Of a stretch of DNA of 44,916 nucleotides, positions 14,517 through 22,487 are shown piece by piece; the first letter of the stretch is position 1; every line of letters starts with the position of its first letter. A model generated the notes under the pieces. That model made no database searches. It had not been told where the DNA came from and saw nothing but the letters and a program-made list of their open reading frames with translations. This DNA is from Ilumatobacteraceae bacterium (GTDB lineage: Bacteria; Actinomycetota; Acidimicrobiia; Acidimicrobiales; Iamiaceae). Both the position numbers and the translations under genes were made by a program. The DNA is taken from the NCBI GenBank assembly GCA_025463265.1, contig JAOBWH010000195.1, forward strand, positions 1 through 44,916, in the 5' to 3' direction.

Positions 14517-16721
14517 GTGGCCGAGACCAGCGAACCGCAAGCACCGGTCGCTTCTGAGCGGTGGTTCCGCAGCCTCCTCACCAACATCAGCGACACGGTG
14601 TCGATCACCGACGCTGCGGGCCGACTGCTGTTCACCTCGGGGGCGCCGAACAACCTGCTCGGCTACGACACCGGGTTCTGGTCGGGCCGCGAGCCGATGA
14701 CGCTGGTGCACCCCGACGACCTGGAACGGGCGCTCGCCGGCTGGGAGCGGTCCATGGCCGAGCCCGGCGTCGAGATCTCCGAAGAGGTCCGCATGCGTTC
14801 CGCCAACGGGACCTGGCAGGACATCTCGGTCACCGGCGTCAACCTCCTCCACGACCCCGAGATCGGCGGGATCGTCGTCACCTCCCGCAACGTCACCGAC
14901 CTCCGTCGCGCCCAGCGGCTGGCTGCGAGCCAGGCCCGGGTTCTGGAGCTCATCGCCCGCAGCGAGCCCCTGCCCGTGGTCGCGGAGGCGTGCCTCGAGC
15001 TCCTCGCCGAGAACGGGGTGTCGGGCCGATCATCGATCTACCTGATCGAAGGCGACCACCTGGAGCTCAGCGCCGGGGGCGCCCCGGTGTCGCTGGTCGA
15101 GTGGATGCGCGAGGCGCCACCCTCGCCGGACCGCAGCCTGTGCGATCAGGCCATCGCCACCGGAGGACCGGTCATCGCCGCCGACGTGGAGACCGTCGAG
15201 CTGTCCGACGGCCTGCGCTACATCGCCGAGAACGAGGGCATCCGCGCCTCGTGGTCGCAGCCCATCCTCGCCATCAGCAGCGCGCTCCCGGTCGGGTCGC
15301 TCTCCACGCTCTACGACGAGGTGCACGAGCCCTCGCTGCACGAGCGCCAGGCCGCCGACGTGAGCTGCAGCCTCATGGCCATCGCGCTGGAGCGGGCCGA
15401 GACCGAGGCCCAGCTGGCCCACCAGGCGCTGCACGACGGCCTCACCGGGCTGCCCAACCGGACGTTGCTGCTGGACCGGCTCGACCACGCGCTGGCGCGG
15501 CGGGAGCGCAACCGGGCGGACATCGCGCTGCTGTTCTGCGACATCGACCGGTTCAAGGTCGTCAACGACAGCCTCGGCCACAACATCGGCGACCAACTGC
15601 TGGTGGCGTTCGCCCAGCGGTTCCGATCCGTCGTCGCACCAGGTGACACGGTGGCCCGGTTCGGCGGCGACGAGTTCGTCGTGCTCATCGAGGACATCAC
15701 CTCGCCGACCCACGCCGTCCAGGTGGCACAGGAGCTGTCCGAGGCCCTCGCCCAGCCGTTCCTGCTGCCCGCCGGCAAGGAGGTGTACCTGACCGTCAGC
15801 ATCGGGCTGGCCAACGCCACCGACCACCGGACCGGCGACGCCTGGCTGCGCGACGCCGACGCCGCCATGTACCGGGCCAAGGAGGCAGGCCGGAACCGCC
15901 TCGCCGAGTTCGACACCGAGATGCGCGACGCCGCCATGGTGCGCCTCCAGGTGGAGAGCGACCTGCGCCGCGCCGTGGACCGCGGCGAGCTCGTCGTCCA
16001 CTACCAGCCGGTCATCGACCTGCGCACCGGCCGCATCTCCGGCGCCGAGGCGCTGGTGCGCTGGCAGCACCCCGAGCGGGGGCTGCTCGGCCCGGCGGAG
16101 TTCATCGCGGTGGCCGAGGACATCGGCACGATCCACGACCTCGGGCGCCACGTCCTGGAGGTCGCCGTCACCTCCATGTCCGAGCTCGACCCGCTGCGCA
16201 ACGGGCGGCCGTTCCAGCTGGGCGTCAACGTCTCCGCCCGCCAGCTCAGCACCGGCGACATCGACCGGGTGGTGCACTCGGTCCTGGAGCGCACCGGCTG
16301 GCCGGGCGAGTCCCTGCTGCTCGAGATCACCGAGAGCGCCCTGCTGCACGGCATCGACGGGCCGATGGAGGAGATGACGCGGCTCCACGAGCTCGGCGTG
16401 TCGCTGGCCATCGACGACTTCGGCACGGGCTACTCCTCGCTCGCCCGGCTCGGCCACCTGCCGGTCGATCAGGTGAAGATCGACCAGTCGTTCGTCGCCG
16501 CCCTCGACCGCGCCCACGACCGCCTCGGCCGCATCGTCGACGCCGTGCTCGCCATCGCCGAGGCGCTCGGCCACCAGACCAGCGCCGAGGGCGTCGAGAC
16601 CACCGCCCAGCTCGACTACCTGCGCCGTGCCCACTGCGACTTCGCCCAGGGCTACCTGTTCTCGAAGCCGGTGCCGTTCGACGAGTTCGCCCGCCTGCTC
16701 GAGTCCGACCCCCGCTGGTAG
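14517..16721 (+). CDS. PAS-GAF-GGDEF-EAL cyclic-di-GMP protein
   Basis: A 734-residue soluble signalling protein. Domains in order: PAS (about 15-130, NISDTVSITDAAGRLLFTSG), GAF-like (about 145-290), GGDEF (about 300-460) and EAL (about 480-725). The diguanylate cyclase site is intact (RFGGDEFVVLI, near 383). The inhibitory RxxD site reads APGD, so product inhibition is probably absent. The EAL domain keeps its metal and catalytic residues: EALVRW, NVSARQL, LLEITESALL, DDFGTGYSS, VKIDQSF, AEGVET. Both activities are possible, with the sensors choosing between them. The GTG at 14517 has GGAGGGAA about 8 nt upstream. The frame is open far upstream, but that stretch is antisense to sigR, rsrA and tilS. 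Confidence 0.94.
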   Translation: MAETSEPQAPVASERWFRSLLTNISDTVSITDAAGRLLFTSGAPNNLLGYDTGFWSGREPMTLVHPDDLERALAGWERSMAEPGVEISEEVRMRSANGTWQDISVTGVNLLHDPEIGGIVVTSRNVTDLRRAQRLAASQARVLELIARSEPLPVVAEACLELLAENGVSGRSSIYLIEGDHLELSAGGAPVSLVEWMREAPPSPDRSLCDQAIATGGPVIAADVETVELSDGLRYIAENEGIRASWSQPILAISSALPVGSLSTLYDEVHEPSLHERQAADVSCSLMAIALERAETEAQLAHQALHDGLTGLPNRTLLLDRLDHALARRERNRADIALLFCDIDRFKVVNDSLGHNIGDQLLVAFAQRFRSVVAPGDTVARFGGDEFVVLIEDITSPTHAVQVAQELSEALAQPFLLPAGKEVYLTVSIGLANATDHRTGDAWLRDADAAMYRAKEAGRNRLAEFDTEMRDAAMVRLQVESDLRRAVDRGELVVHYQPVIDLRTGRISGAEALVRWQHPERGLLGPAEFIAVAEDIGTIHDLGRHVLEVAVTSMSELDPLRNGRPFQLGVNVSARQLSTGDIDRVVHSVLERTGWPGESLLLEITESALLHGIDGPMEEMTRLHELGVSLAIDDFGTGYSSLARLGHLPVDQVKIDQSFVAALDRAHDRLGRIVDAVLAIAEALGHQTSAEGVETTAQLDYLRRAHCDFAQGYLFSKPVPFDEFARLLESDPRW

Positions 16722-16815
16722 CGGCATCCCCCGCATGGGTGAGGTGATGAGAGGGCACCGGTCCGATCCGGCACCTACGCTGGGCCGATCGTCAGGGCCG
16801 GAAGGGGCGCCCGAC

Positions 16816-19395
16816 ATGGAACCTCCCACGGTCGCGAGCGGGTCGCGCCGACAGACTGCGGTGCTGGCCGTCCTCGCGCTCGGCGCGTACCTGGCTGCCG
16901 CGCTGTGGGCGCGAGAGATCAGCCTGGAGGGGCCGGCGCTCATCTGGTTCCCGCCTGCGGCCGTGGCGATCGCGGTGTGCTACTTCCGCCCGAAGCTGGT
17001 GTGGGTGGTCGTCGTCGCCGAGCTGGTGAGCACCCCGCTGGTCATGGGCCTGGGCGCCGAGTACGGGCCGCTGCTGCTCGTCGTGAACTCGGTCGGGCTG
17101 GCCCTCGCCTACGCCCTCGGCGGGTGGGTGCTGCGGCGCCTGGCGCTCGACCCCCGCCTGCGCGACCCAGAGGATCTCGCCGTGCTCGCCCTCGGCATCG
17201 GGGCCGGCGCGACGTGCGCCACGGCGATCGGCGTCCCCGTCCAGTGGGCCGCCGGGCTGCTCGACGGCGGCGAGATGGCTCGAGCAGCCGCCCTGTTCTG
17301 GGTCGGTGACCTCGTCGGCGCCGCCTGCCTCCTGCCCGCCCTCCTCATCGGGGGGAACGACCTCGCGCACCACCGCGCGCTGCGGCTGGCCGACGACGAG
17401 CTCGCGCTCCCCCGATGGCAGCTGGGCCTGGAGCTGCTCGCACCGTCGGTCATCGGGCTGGTGCTCATGGAGATCGGCCAGCAGCCGATGCGGTTCGTCT
17501 ACCTGGCCTTCCTGCCCGTGGTGATCGTGGCTGTCCGCCACGGCGTCGCCGCCGCCGCCCTCTCGACCGCTGCGCTGTCCGCCGTGATGACCGCAGGCGC
17601 CCACGTCCAGCTGGCCGACGCCCTGGACCGCTCCGACTTCCAGCTGCTCATGCTGGTCCTGGTGGCCACCGGTGTCACCACGGGCTCAGTGGTCAGCTCG
17701 CGGCGCGACCTCAGCGCGGCGAAGGCCCGGGTCAGCGAGATCGTCGAGGCCACGCCGGACCTGGTGGCCTCGGCCTCGCGAGACGGATCGATCCGCTACC
17801 TGAACCTGGTGGGCCGGAACCTGCTCGGCTTCTCGCCCGATTCCAGCCCGGCCAGCCGGGCGTTCGACTTCTTCCCCGACAAGCTCGCCCAGGACCTGGT
17901 GCGCGAGGGGATGCGCACCGCCGAACGGCTCGGCACCTGGACCGGCGAGAACCGGCTGCGGCGGCCCGACGGCCAGGAGATCCCCATCTCGCAGGTGCTC
18001 GTGGCCCACCCCGGGCTCGACGAGGACGGCCAACGCCTCTACAGCACCATCTGCCGCGACATGACCAGCCAGCGTGCGCTGGAGGACCAGCTGCGCCGAG
18101 CCGCCCTCTACGACGACGCCACCGGGCTGCCCAACCGGGTGCTGCTCGTGGAGCAGCTCGCCCGGATCGTGTCCGCCGTGGACCGCGACCGACGTGCCGC
18201 CGTGCTGTTCGCCGACCTCGACCACCTCCAGCGGGTCAACGAGACGTTCGGGTTCGCCGCCGGCGATCAGGTCGTGACCACCATCGCCCGCCGCCTGTCC
18301 GAGCTGATCCGCGCCCAGGACCTCATCGCCCGCCACGGCGGCTCGCAGTTCGTGGTGGTCCTCGCCGATGTGCCCGACGAGTTCGAGGCGATCCTCCTCG
18401 CCGATCGGCTCCTCAGCTGCTTCGCCGAGCCCGTGGTCGCCGACGGCCACGAGCTCAAGGTGACCGGCAGCGTCGGCATCACGCTCATCGAGAGCGGGCA
18501 GGACCACATCGAAGCCCTGCGCTGCGCCGAGATCGCGCTCCACCGGGCCAAGGAGGCGGGCGGCGGGCGCTACGCCCTGTTCGACGACGACCTCCAGCTC
18601 CGTTCGCTGACCCGCCTCGAACGCGAGGCGGACCTGCACGACGTCCTCACCAAGCAGGCGTGGACGCTGGCCTACCAGCCCATCTTCGACTCGCAGGACC
18701 GCCAGGTCGTGGGCGTCGAGGCCCTGCTGCGGTGGACGCATCCGACCCGCGGCCCCGTGGCCCCGTTCGAGCTCATCCGCCTCGCCGAGCACACCGGCGC
18801 CATCGTCACCCTCGGCCGCGAGATCTTCCGGCGGGCGTGCCACGAGGCCCGCCAGTGGCACGACATGGGGTTCGCCGTGCCGGTGAGCATCAACGTCAGC
18901 GCCCGGCAGCTGCGCGAGCCGAGCTTCCTGGAGGACGTCGAGTCGGTGCTCCAGGAGACCGGCATCGAGCCGGGGTGCGTCGTCGTCGAGCTCACCGAGA
19001 CCGTCCTCGCCACCCGCGAGCACGGCGAGATCGAGACCCTCCAGGAGCTCCGGTCCCTCGGCTGCCGGGTCGCGCTCGATGACTTCGGCACCGGCTACTC
19101 GTCGCTCAGCGAGCTGCGCGACCTGCCCATCGACGTCGTGAAGCTCGACCAGTCGTTCATCACCGACCTCACCACGTCAGCCCGCGCCGCCGCGCTCGTG
19201 GGCGCCGTGGTGCGGCTCTCGGCGGCACTGGACCTGGTGGTCGTCGCCGAGGGGGTCGAGCGCGATGACCAGATCGAGGCGCTCGCCGCGCTGGGCTGCC
19301 ACCGGATCCAGGGCTACGCCCTCTCGCGCCCGGTCGATCCGGCCATCATCACGGGGATGCTGCGAGACGCCCGCCGATGGCCGAGCCAAGCCTGA
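16816..19395 (+). CDS. MASE1-PAS-GGDEF(degenerate)-EAL membrane c-di-GMP phosphodiesterase
   Basis: An 859-residue protein. Residues about 15-290 form a MASE1-like membrane sensor of eight or so helices (ISLEGPALIWFPPAAVAIAV is the typical opening). A PAS domain (about 305-410), a GGDEF domain and an EAL domain (about 600-850) follow. The cyclase signature is broken to HGGSQF (near 508), but the RAQD inhibitory site five residues upstream is intact, so the domain probably senses c-di-GMP or GTP and does not make c-di-GMP. The EAL domain is complete (EALLRW, INVSARQL, VVELTETVL, DDFGTGYSS, VKLDQSF, AEGVE). The ATG at 16816 has GGAAGGGG upstream; an ATG at 16735 is less likely. It follows the first GGDEF-EAL gene by 94 bp. 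Confidence 0.93.
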   Translation: MEPPTVASGSRRQTAVLAVLALGAYLAAALWAREISLEGPALIWFPPAAVAIAVCYFRPKLVWVVVVAELVSTPLVMGLGAEYGPLLLVVNSVGLALAYALGGWVLRRLALDPRLRDPEDLAVLALGIGAGATCATAIGVPVQWAAGLLDGGEMARAAALFWVGDLVGAACLLPALLIGGNDLAHHRALRLADDELALPRWQLGLELLAPSVIGLVLMEIGQQPMRFVYLAFLPVVIVAVRHGVAAAALSTAALSAVMTAGAHVQLADALDRSDFQLLMLVLVATGVTTGSVVSSRRDLSAAKARVSEIVEATPDLVASASRDGSIRYLNLVGRNLLGFSPDSSPASRAFDFFPDKLAQDLVREGMRTAERLGTWTGENRLRRPDGQEIPISQVLVAHPGLDEDGQRLYSTICRDMTSQRALEDQLRRAALYDDATGLPNRVLLVEQLARIVSAVDRDRRAAVLFADLDHLQRVNETFGFAAGDQVVTTIARRLSELIRAQDLIARHGGSQFVVVLADVPDEFEAILLADRLLSCFAEPVVADGHELKVTGSVGITLIESGQDHIEALRCAEIALHRAKEAGGGRYALFDDDLQLRSLTRLEREADLHDVLTKQAWTLAYQPIFDSQDRQVVGVEALLRWTHPTRGPVAPFELIRLAEHTGAIVTLGREIFRRACHEARQWHDMGFAVPVSINVSARQLREPSFLEDVESVLQETGIEPGCVVVELTETVLATREHGEIETLQELRSLGCRVALDDFGTGYSSLSELRDLPIDVVKLDQSFITDLTTSARAAALVGAVVRLSAALDLVVVAEGVERDDQIEALAALGCHRIQGYALSRPVDPAIITGMLRDARRWPSQA

Positions 19396-19404
19396 CGCCC
19401 TCGA

Positions 19405-20868
19405 TCAGGCTGACGCCGGGCTGGAGACGTCGACGGTGGGGCTGTCGGCATCGACCTCAGATGGCCCGGACGGCGCGCCGGGGTCCGAGCCCGAACCGTC
19501 GTCGCCGGCCTCCGCGCGGCCGGCGAGCTGGGCGATCAGCACCTGCCATCCGGCCACCAGCAGGGCGATGAGGAAGAACGAGAGCCAGCTGAGCTCGACG
19601 AACCACAGCAGCAGGGCGCCCACCACGTAGCCGCCGATGCGGAGGGCGTCGACGTTGCGGGCGACCCACTGGAGCGTTGCGTCGTCGTTCGCCCGGCCCG
19701 AGACCGTCGTGCTCGCCGACTGGAACAGACCGACGAGCCCCCGGCGCAGCCGGACCACCCAGCCGTAGGGGCCGGTGACGGTGGCGATGACCGCCACGAT
19801 GGCGATGACCCAGAGCACGGTGGCGGCGCCGTCGGTGAGCGGGTTCACGAACGTGCGGACGATCGCGTCGGCGGCGGGGCGGTTCACCTCGATCTTCACC
19901 AGCCCGTCGACCTGGTCTTGGAGCGTGAAGCAGATCCGCCGGATCACGATGGCCCCGACGGCAGCGACGCCCAGCAGCTGGAGTAGCGTCCGCCGGCGGC
20001 GGACCGAGGCGAGGAGCGCACCGATGAACGACAGGATCGCCAGGGCCGTGGTGAGCGGCACGGCCGCGTCGAAGATCTTGACCGCCTGCTGGGCCGTGCT
20101 GAGCTTGCCGCCGTCGTAGACGGTGAACGTGCCGAAGTCCTCGCCCAGGTCCACGCCGAGGGCGTCGCCCAGCTTCTCGCGGGCCACCTTCGGGACGTCC
20201 TCCACGGTGATGGTGGGCAGCTTGGCGTCGCTGCCGACCAGACCCGGTGCCTTGGCCAGGATCTCGGCCAGCACCGCGTTGATCAGCGGGATGAAGTTGA
20301 TGGTGACCTTCTCGCCGTCGGCCACGACCGCCGGCGCGTCGCCCCGGAGGGTGCGGATCGCTGCGTCGTGCGCACGGGTGGCCGCGACCGTCCAGATCTC
20401 CTCGAACGCATCGGACCGGTAGAACTCGAGCACCTTGTCGGACACGAAGTCCTCGACGGCGGTGGTCAACGGGACCGCGAGGATCTGTGCTCGCGGCGGC
20501 AGCGCCTCCTTGAACAGCGCTTCGGGATCGACGACCTCCATCAGCTCCCGCGTGGTCCACGCGGCGAGCGCCTTCTGCACCTCGGGGTCCTGCCCGAGGG
20601 GGACCACCCGCTCGGCCCAGACGTCGTCGTTCAGCGTGTTGCGGTGCAGCCAGATGCCGACGCCCGACATCACGAAGGTGAGGGCGAACACCGCGACCAG
20701 GAGGACCGCGGTCACCTTGCGGACGCGGTGACGGCTCACCCGCTGCTTCGAGAGGTGCTCGACCTGCTGGTGCAGGGCATCGACCTCGGCCTTGAGCGCA
20801 TCGACGTCCGGGTCGACGGGCTCCGACGGCTCGCCCCGCGGGTATGGATCCGGTTCTGGTGCGTCCAT
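19405..20868 (-). CDS. Polytopic membrane protein with N-terminal coiled coil
   Basis: A 487-residue protein of unknown function. An acidic Pro-rich start is followed by a short coiled coil (VDALKAEVDALHQQVEHL, about 23-40) and a transmembrane helix (about 52-74, VTAVLLVAVFALTFVMSGVG). A long extracytoplasmic part (about 75-270) has a helical character (TRELMEVVDPEALF, VPLTTAVEDFVSDKVLEFY). Further helices follow around 275-300, 305-325, 355-378 and 415-455, then an acidic tail. It resembles large actinobacterial membrane proteins annotated only as hypothetical or integral membrane. It ends 9 bp from the convergent EAL gene. The 123-bp gap upstream (20869-20991) shows no gene. Confidence 0.85.
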   Translation of the reverse strand: MDAPEPDPYPRGEPSEPVDPDVDALKAEVDALHQQVEHLSKQRVSRHRVRKVTAVLLVAVFALTFVMSGVGIWLHRNTLNDDVWAERVVPLGQDPEVQKALAAWTTRELMEVVDPEALFKEALPPRAQILAVPLTTAVEDFVSDKVLEFYRSDAFEEIWTVAATRAHDAAIRTLRGDAPAVVADGEKVTINFIPLINAVLAEILAKAPGLVGSDAKLPTITVEDVPKVAREKLGDALGVDLGEDFGTFTVYDGGKLSTAQQAVKIFDAAVPLTTALAILSFIGALLASVRRRRTLLQLLGVAAVGAIVIRRICFTLQDQVDGLVKIEVNRPAADAIVRTFVNPLTDGAATVLWVIAIVAVIATVTGPYGWVVRLRRGLVGLFQSASTTVSGRANDDATLQWVARNVDALRIGGYVVGALLLWFVELSWLSFFLIALLVAGWQVLIAQLAGRAEAGDDGSGSDPGAPSGPSEVDADSPTVDVSSPASA

Positions 20869-20991
20869 GGGTGCCGTCCTGCGGTGAGGTGGTGTGGATG
20901 CGCCAGGCGGGTCAGATGTGTCCGGGTGGCGACACCGAAACCTAGCGCCCGACCTGCGCAGGAGCCGGGACGATCGGCCCGGGTCCCGGCG

Positions 20992-21285
20992 TCAGGGGTG
21001 CGACGGGGACGCCGGCGCGCCGTGGACCTCGAACATCAGCTCGTCGGGGTAGCACCACCACCAGTCCTCGCCGGGCTCGTACGACCTCACCAGCGGGTGG
21101 CCCGCCTCGCGCCAGTGGGCGGTGGCATGGCGGTTCGGCGAGCTGTCGCAGCAGCCGATGTGCCCGCACTGCTGGCACATCCGCAGGTGCACCCAGCGAC
21201 CGCCCGTCGCGAGGCAGTCCTCGCAGCCCTCCGCCGAGGGGGTGACCTCCTCCACCGTGTCGAGGTGCTCGCACTGGTCGGTCAT
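20992..21285 (-). CDS. UBP-type zinc finger protein
   Basis: A 97-residue protein made almost entirely of one ZnF-UBP domain: C5-x-H7 at the start (QCEHLDTV), CEDCLATGGRWVHLRMCQQC with zinc Cys pairs, HIGCCDSSPNRHATAHWREA with further Cys/His ligands, then HPLVRSYEPGEDWWWCYPDE. In eukaryotes the domain binds the ubiquitin C-terminus. Actinobacteria carry many stand-alone copies of unknown role, and nothing here points to a partner. The ATG at 21285 is divergent from the secreted hydrolase, 108 bp away. Confidence 0.93.
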   Translation of the reverse strand: MTDQCEHLDTVEEVTPSAEGCEDCLATGGRWVHLRMCQQCGHIGCCDSSPNRHATAHWREAGHPLVRSYEPGEDWWWCYPDELMFEVHGAPASPSHP

Positions 21286-21393
21286 CGGCTGCTCCTGGCT
21301 CGTCGCTGCAGCCCCCACGCTACGGGCGGGGAGCACCCCGCGCCGGAGGACGCCGACGCGTAGGGTCCGAGCGACGACCGAGCAGGGGGCGAC

Positions 21394-22449
21394 ATGGCGG
21401 ACACTCGACGGATGGGGGGCCGACTGCTGGCGGCGGCCGCGCTGGCGCTGGGGGCCCTCTTCGTGGTCGGCACACCGGAACCGGTCAGCGCTGCGTGCGC
21501 CACCGCGTCGGTCGCGGCGCAGGCGGCGACGCCGTTCTGCTCCCAGGTGTACGACGTCGACCTCACCCAGGACGGCACCGTGTACCGCACCGCCGAGGAC
21601 TACGAGGGGAACCAGGTCGACCTCGCCCTGGACGTGTGGGAGCCCGTCGGCGACCCGGCCGATCAGCTCCGACCCGCGGTGCTGTGGATGCACGGCGGCT
21701 ACTTCCAGTACGGCGACCGCACCGAAGACCAAGACGTCATCGAGGACTTCGCGTCCCGGGGGTTCGTGGTCGTCTCGATCGACTACCGCATGCGGCCGGT
21801 GCCCGACGGCGAGGGCCTCGCCGCCCCCCTCGAAGAAGCCGTGGTCGACACCCGCGACGACGCCATCGCCGCCGTCGGGTGGATCGACGACAACGCCGCC
21901 GCCCTGCGCATCGATCCCGCGTCGGTCGTGGCCTCGGGCTACTCGGCCGGTGCCATCACCGCGCTCGGCCTGGTGCACGAAGCCACCAACGCCGGGAGCC
22001 CGCCTCCGGTGGCAGCAGCCGTGTCCTTCAGCGGCGTCGACATGTACCGCACCCTCCCCGCCCGCGCCGGCGACCGGCCCGTCCTCATGTTCAACGGCGA
22101 GGACGACGGCATCGTCCCGATCGGCGCCGCCGTCAACGGGTGCGGGCAGACCGTCCTCGCCGGGTCCGAGTGCGACCTCATCCGGCTCCCGGACGCAGGC
22201 CACACCTCGGGCAGCGATGCGGACCGCCAGCAGGCCATCGGCTGGCTCGCCGCCCACGGCATCAGCCAGCTGTCCGGATGCGAGCCGTTCGACATCCCCG
22301 CCGTCGACTACACCACGACCACGACGTCGGCGACCATCCCGACGACCACGCCCACGACGGCACCGCCGACCACGGCGCCCCCGGTGGTCGACAACGGCAC
22401 CGCCGCCCCCGCCACGCCGGTCTCCGCCGCCCCCACCTTCACGGGCTGA
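21394..22449 (+). CDS. Secreted alpha/beta hydrolase with Thr/Pro-rich tail
   Basis: A 351-residue exported esterase-like enzyme. A Sec signal peptide covers about residues 1-33 (RLLAAAALALGALFVVG, then PVSAACA). The hydrolase core shows the oxyanion loop LWMHGGYFQYG, the nucleophile elbow VVASGYSAGAITAL (Ser in GYSAG), the acid region LMFNGEDDGIVP and a C-terminal LPDAGHTSG with the catalytic His. The last 50 residues are a Thr/Pro-rich linker (TTTTTSATIPTTTP), which suggests wall passage or surface display. Closest known groups are carboxylesterases and dienelactone-hydrolase-like enzymes; the substrate is unknown. The ATG at 21394 has AGGGGG just upstream. It is convergent with the regulator gene, with 38 bp between stops. 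Confidence 0.88.
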   Translation: MADTRRMGGRLLAAAALALGALFVVGTPEPVSAACATASVAAQAATPFCSQVYDVDLTQDGTVYRTAEDYEGNQVDLALDVWEPVGDPADQLRPAVLWMHGGYFQYGDRTEDQDVIEDFASRGFVVVSIDYRMRPVPDGEGLAAPLEEAVVDTRDDAIAAVGWIDDNAAALRIDPASVVASGYSAGAITALGLVHEATNAGSPPPVAAAVSFSGVDMYRTLPARAGDRPVLMFNGEDDGIVPIGAAVNGCGQTVLAGSECDLIRLPDAGHTSGSDADRQQAIGWLAAHGISQLSGCEPFDIPAVDYTTTTTSATIPTTTPTTAPPTTAPPVVDNGTAAPATPVSAAPTFTG

Positions 22450-22487
22450 TCCCTCGGTCGCGAGACGCAATCGGGTTCGAGCCGCCA

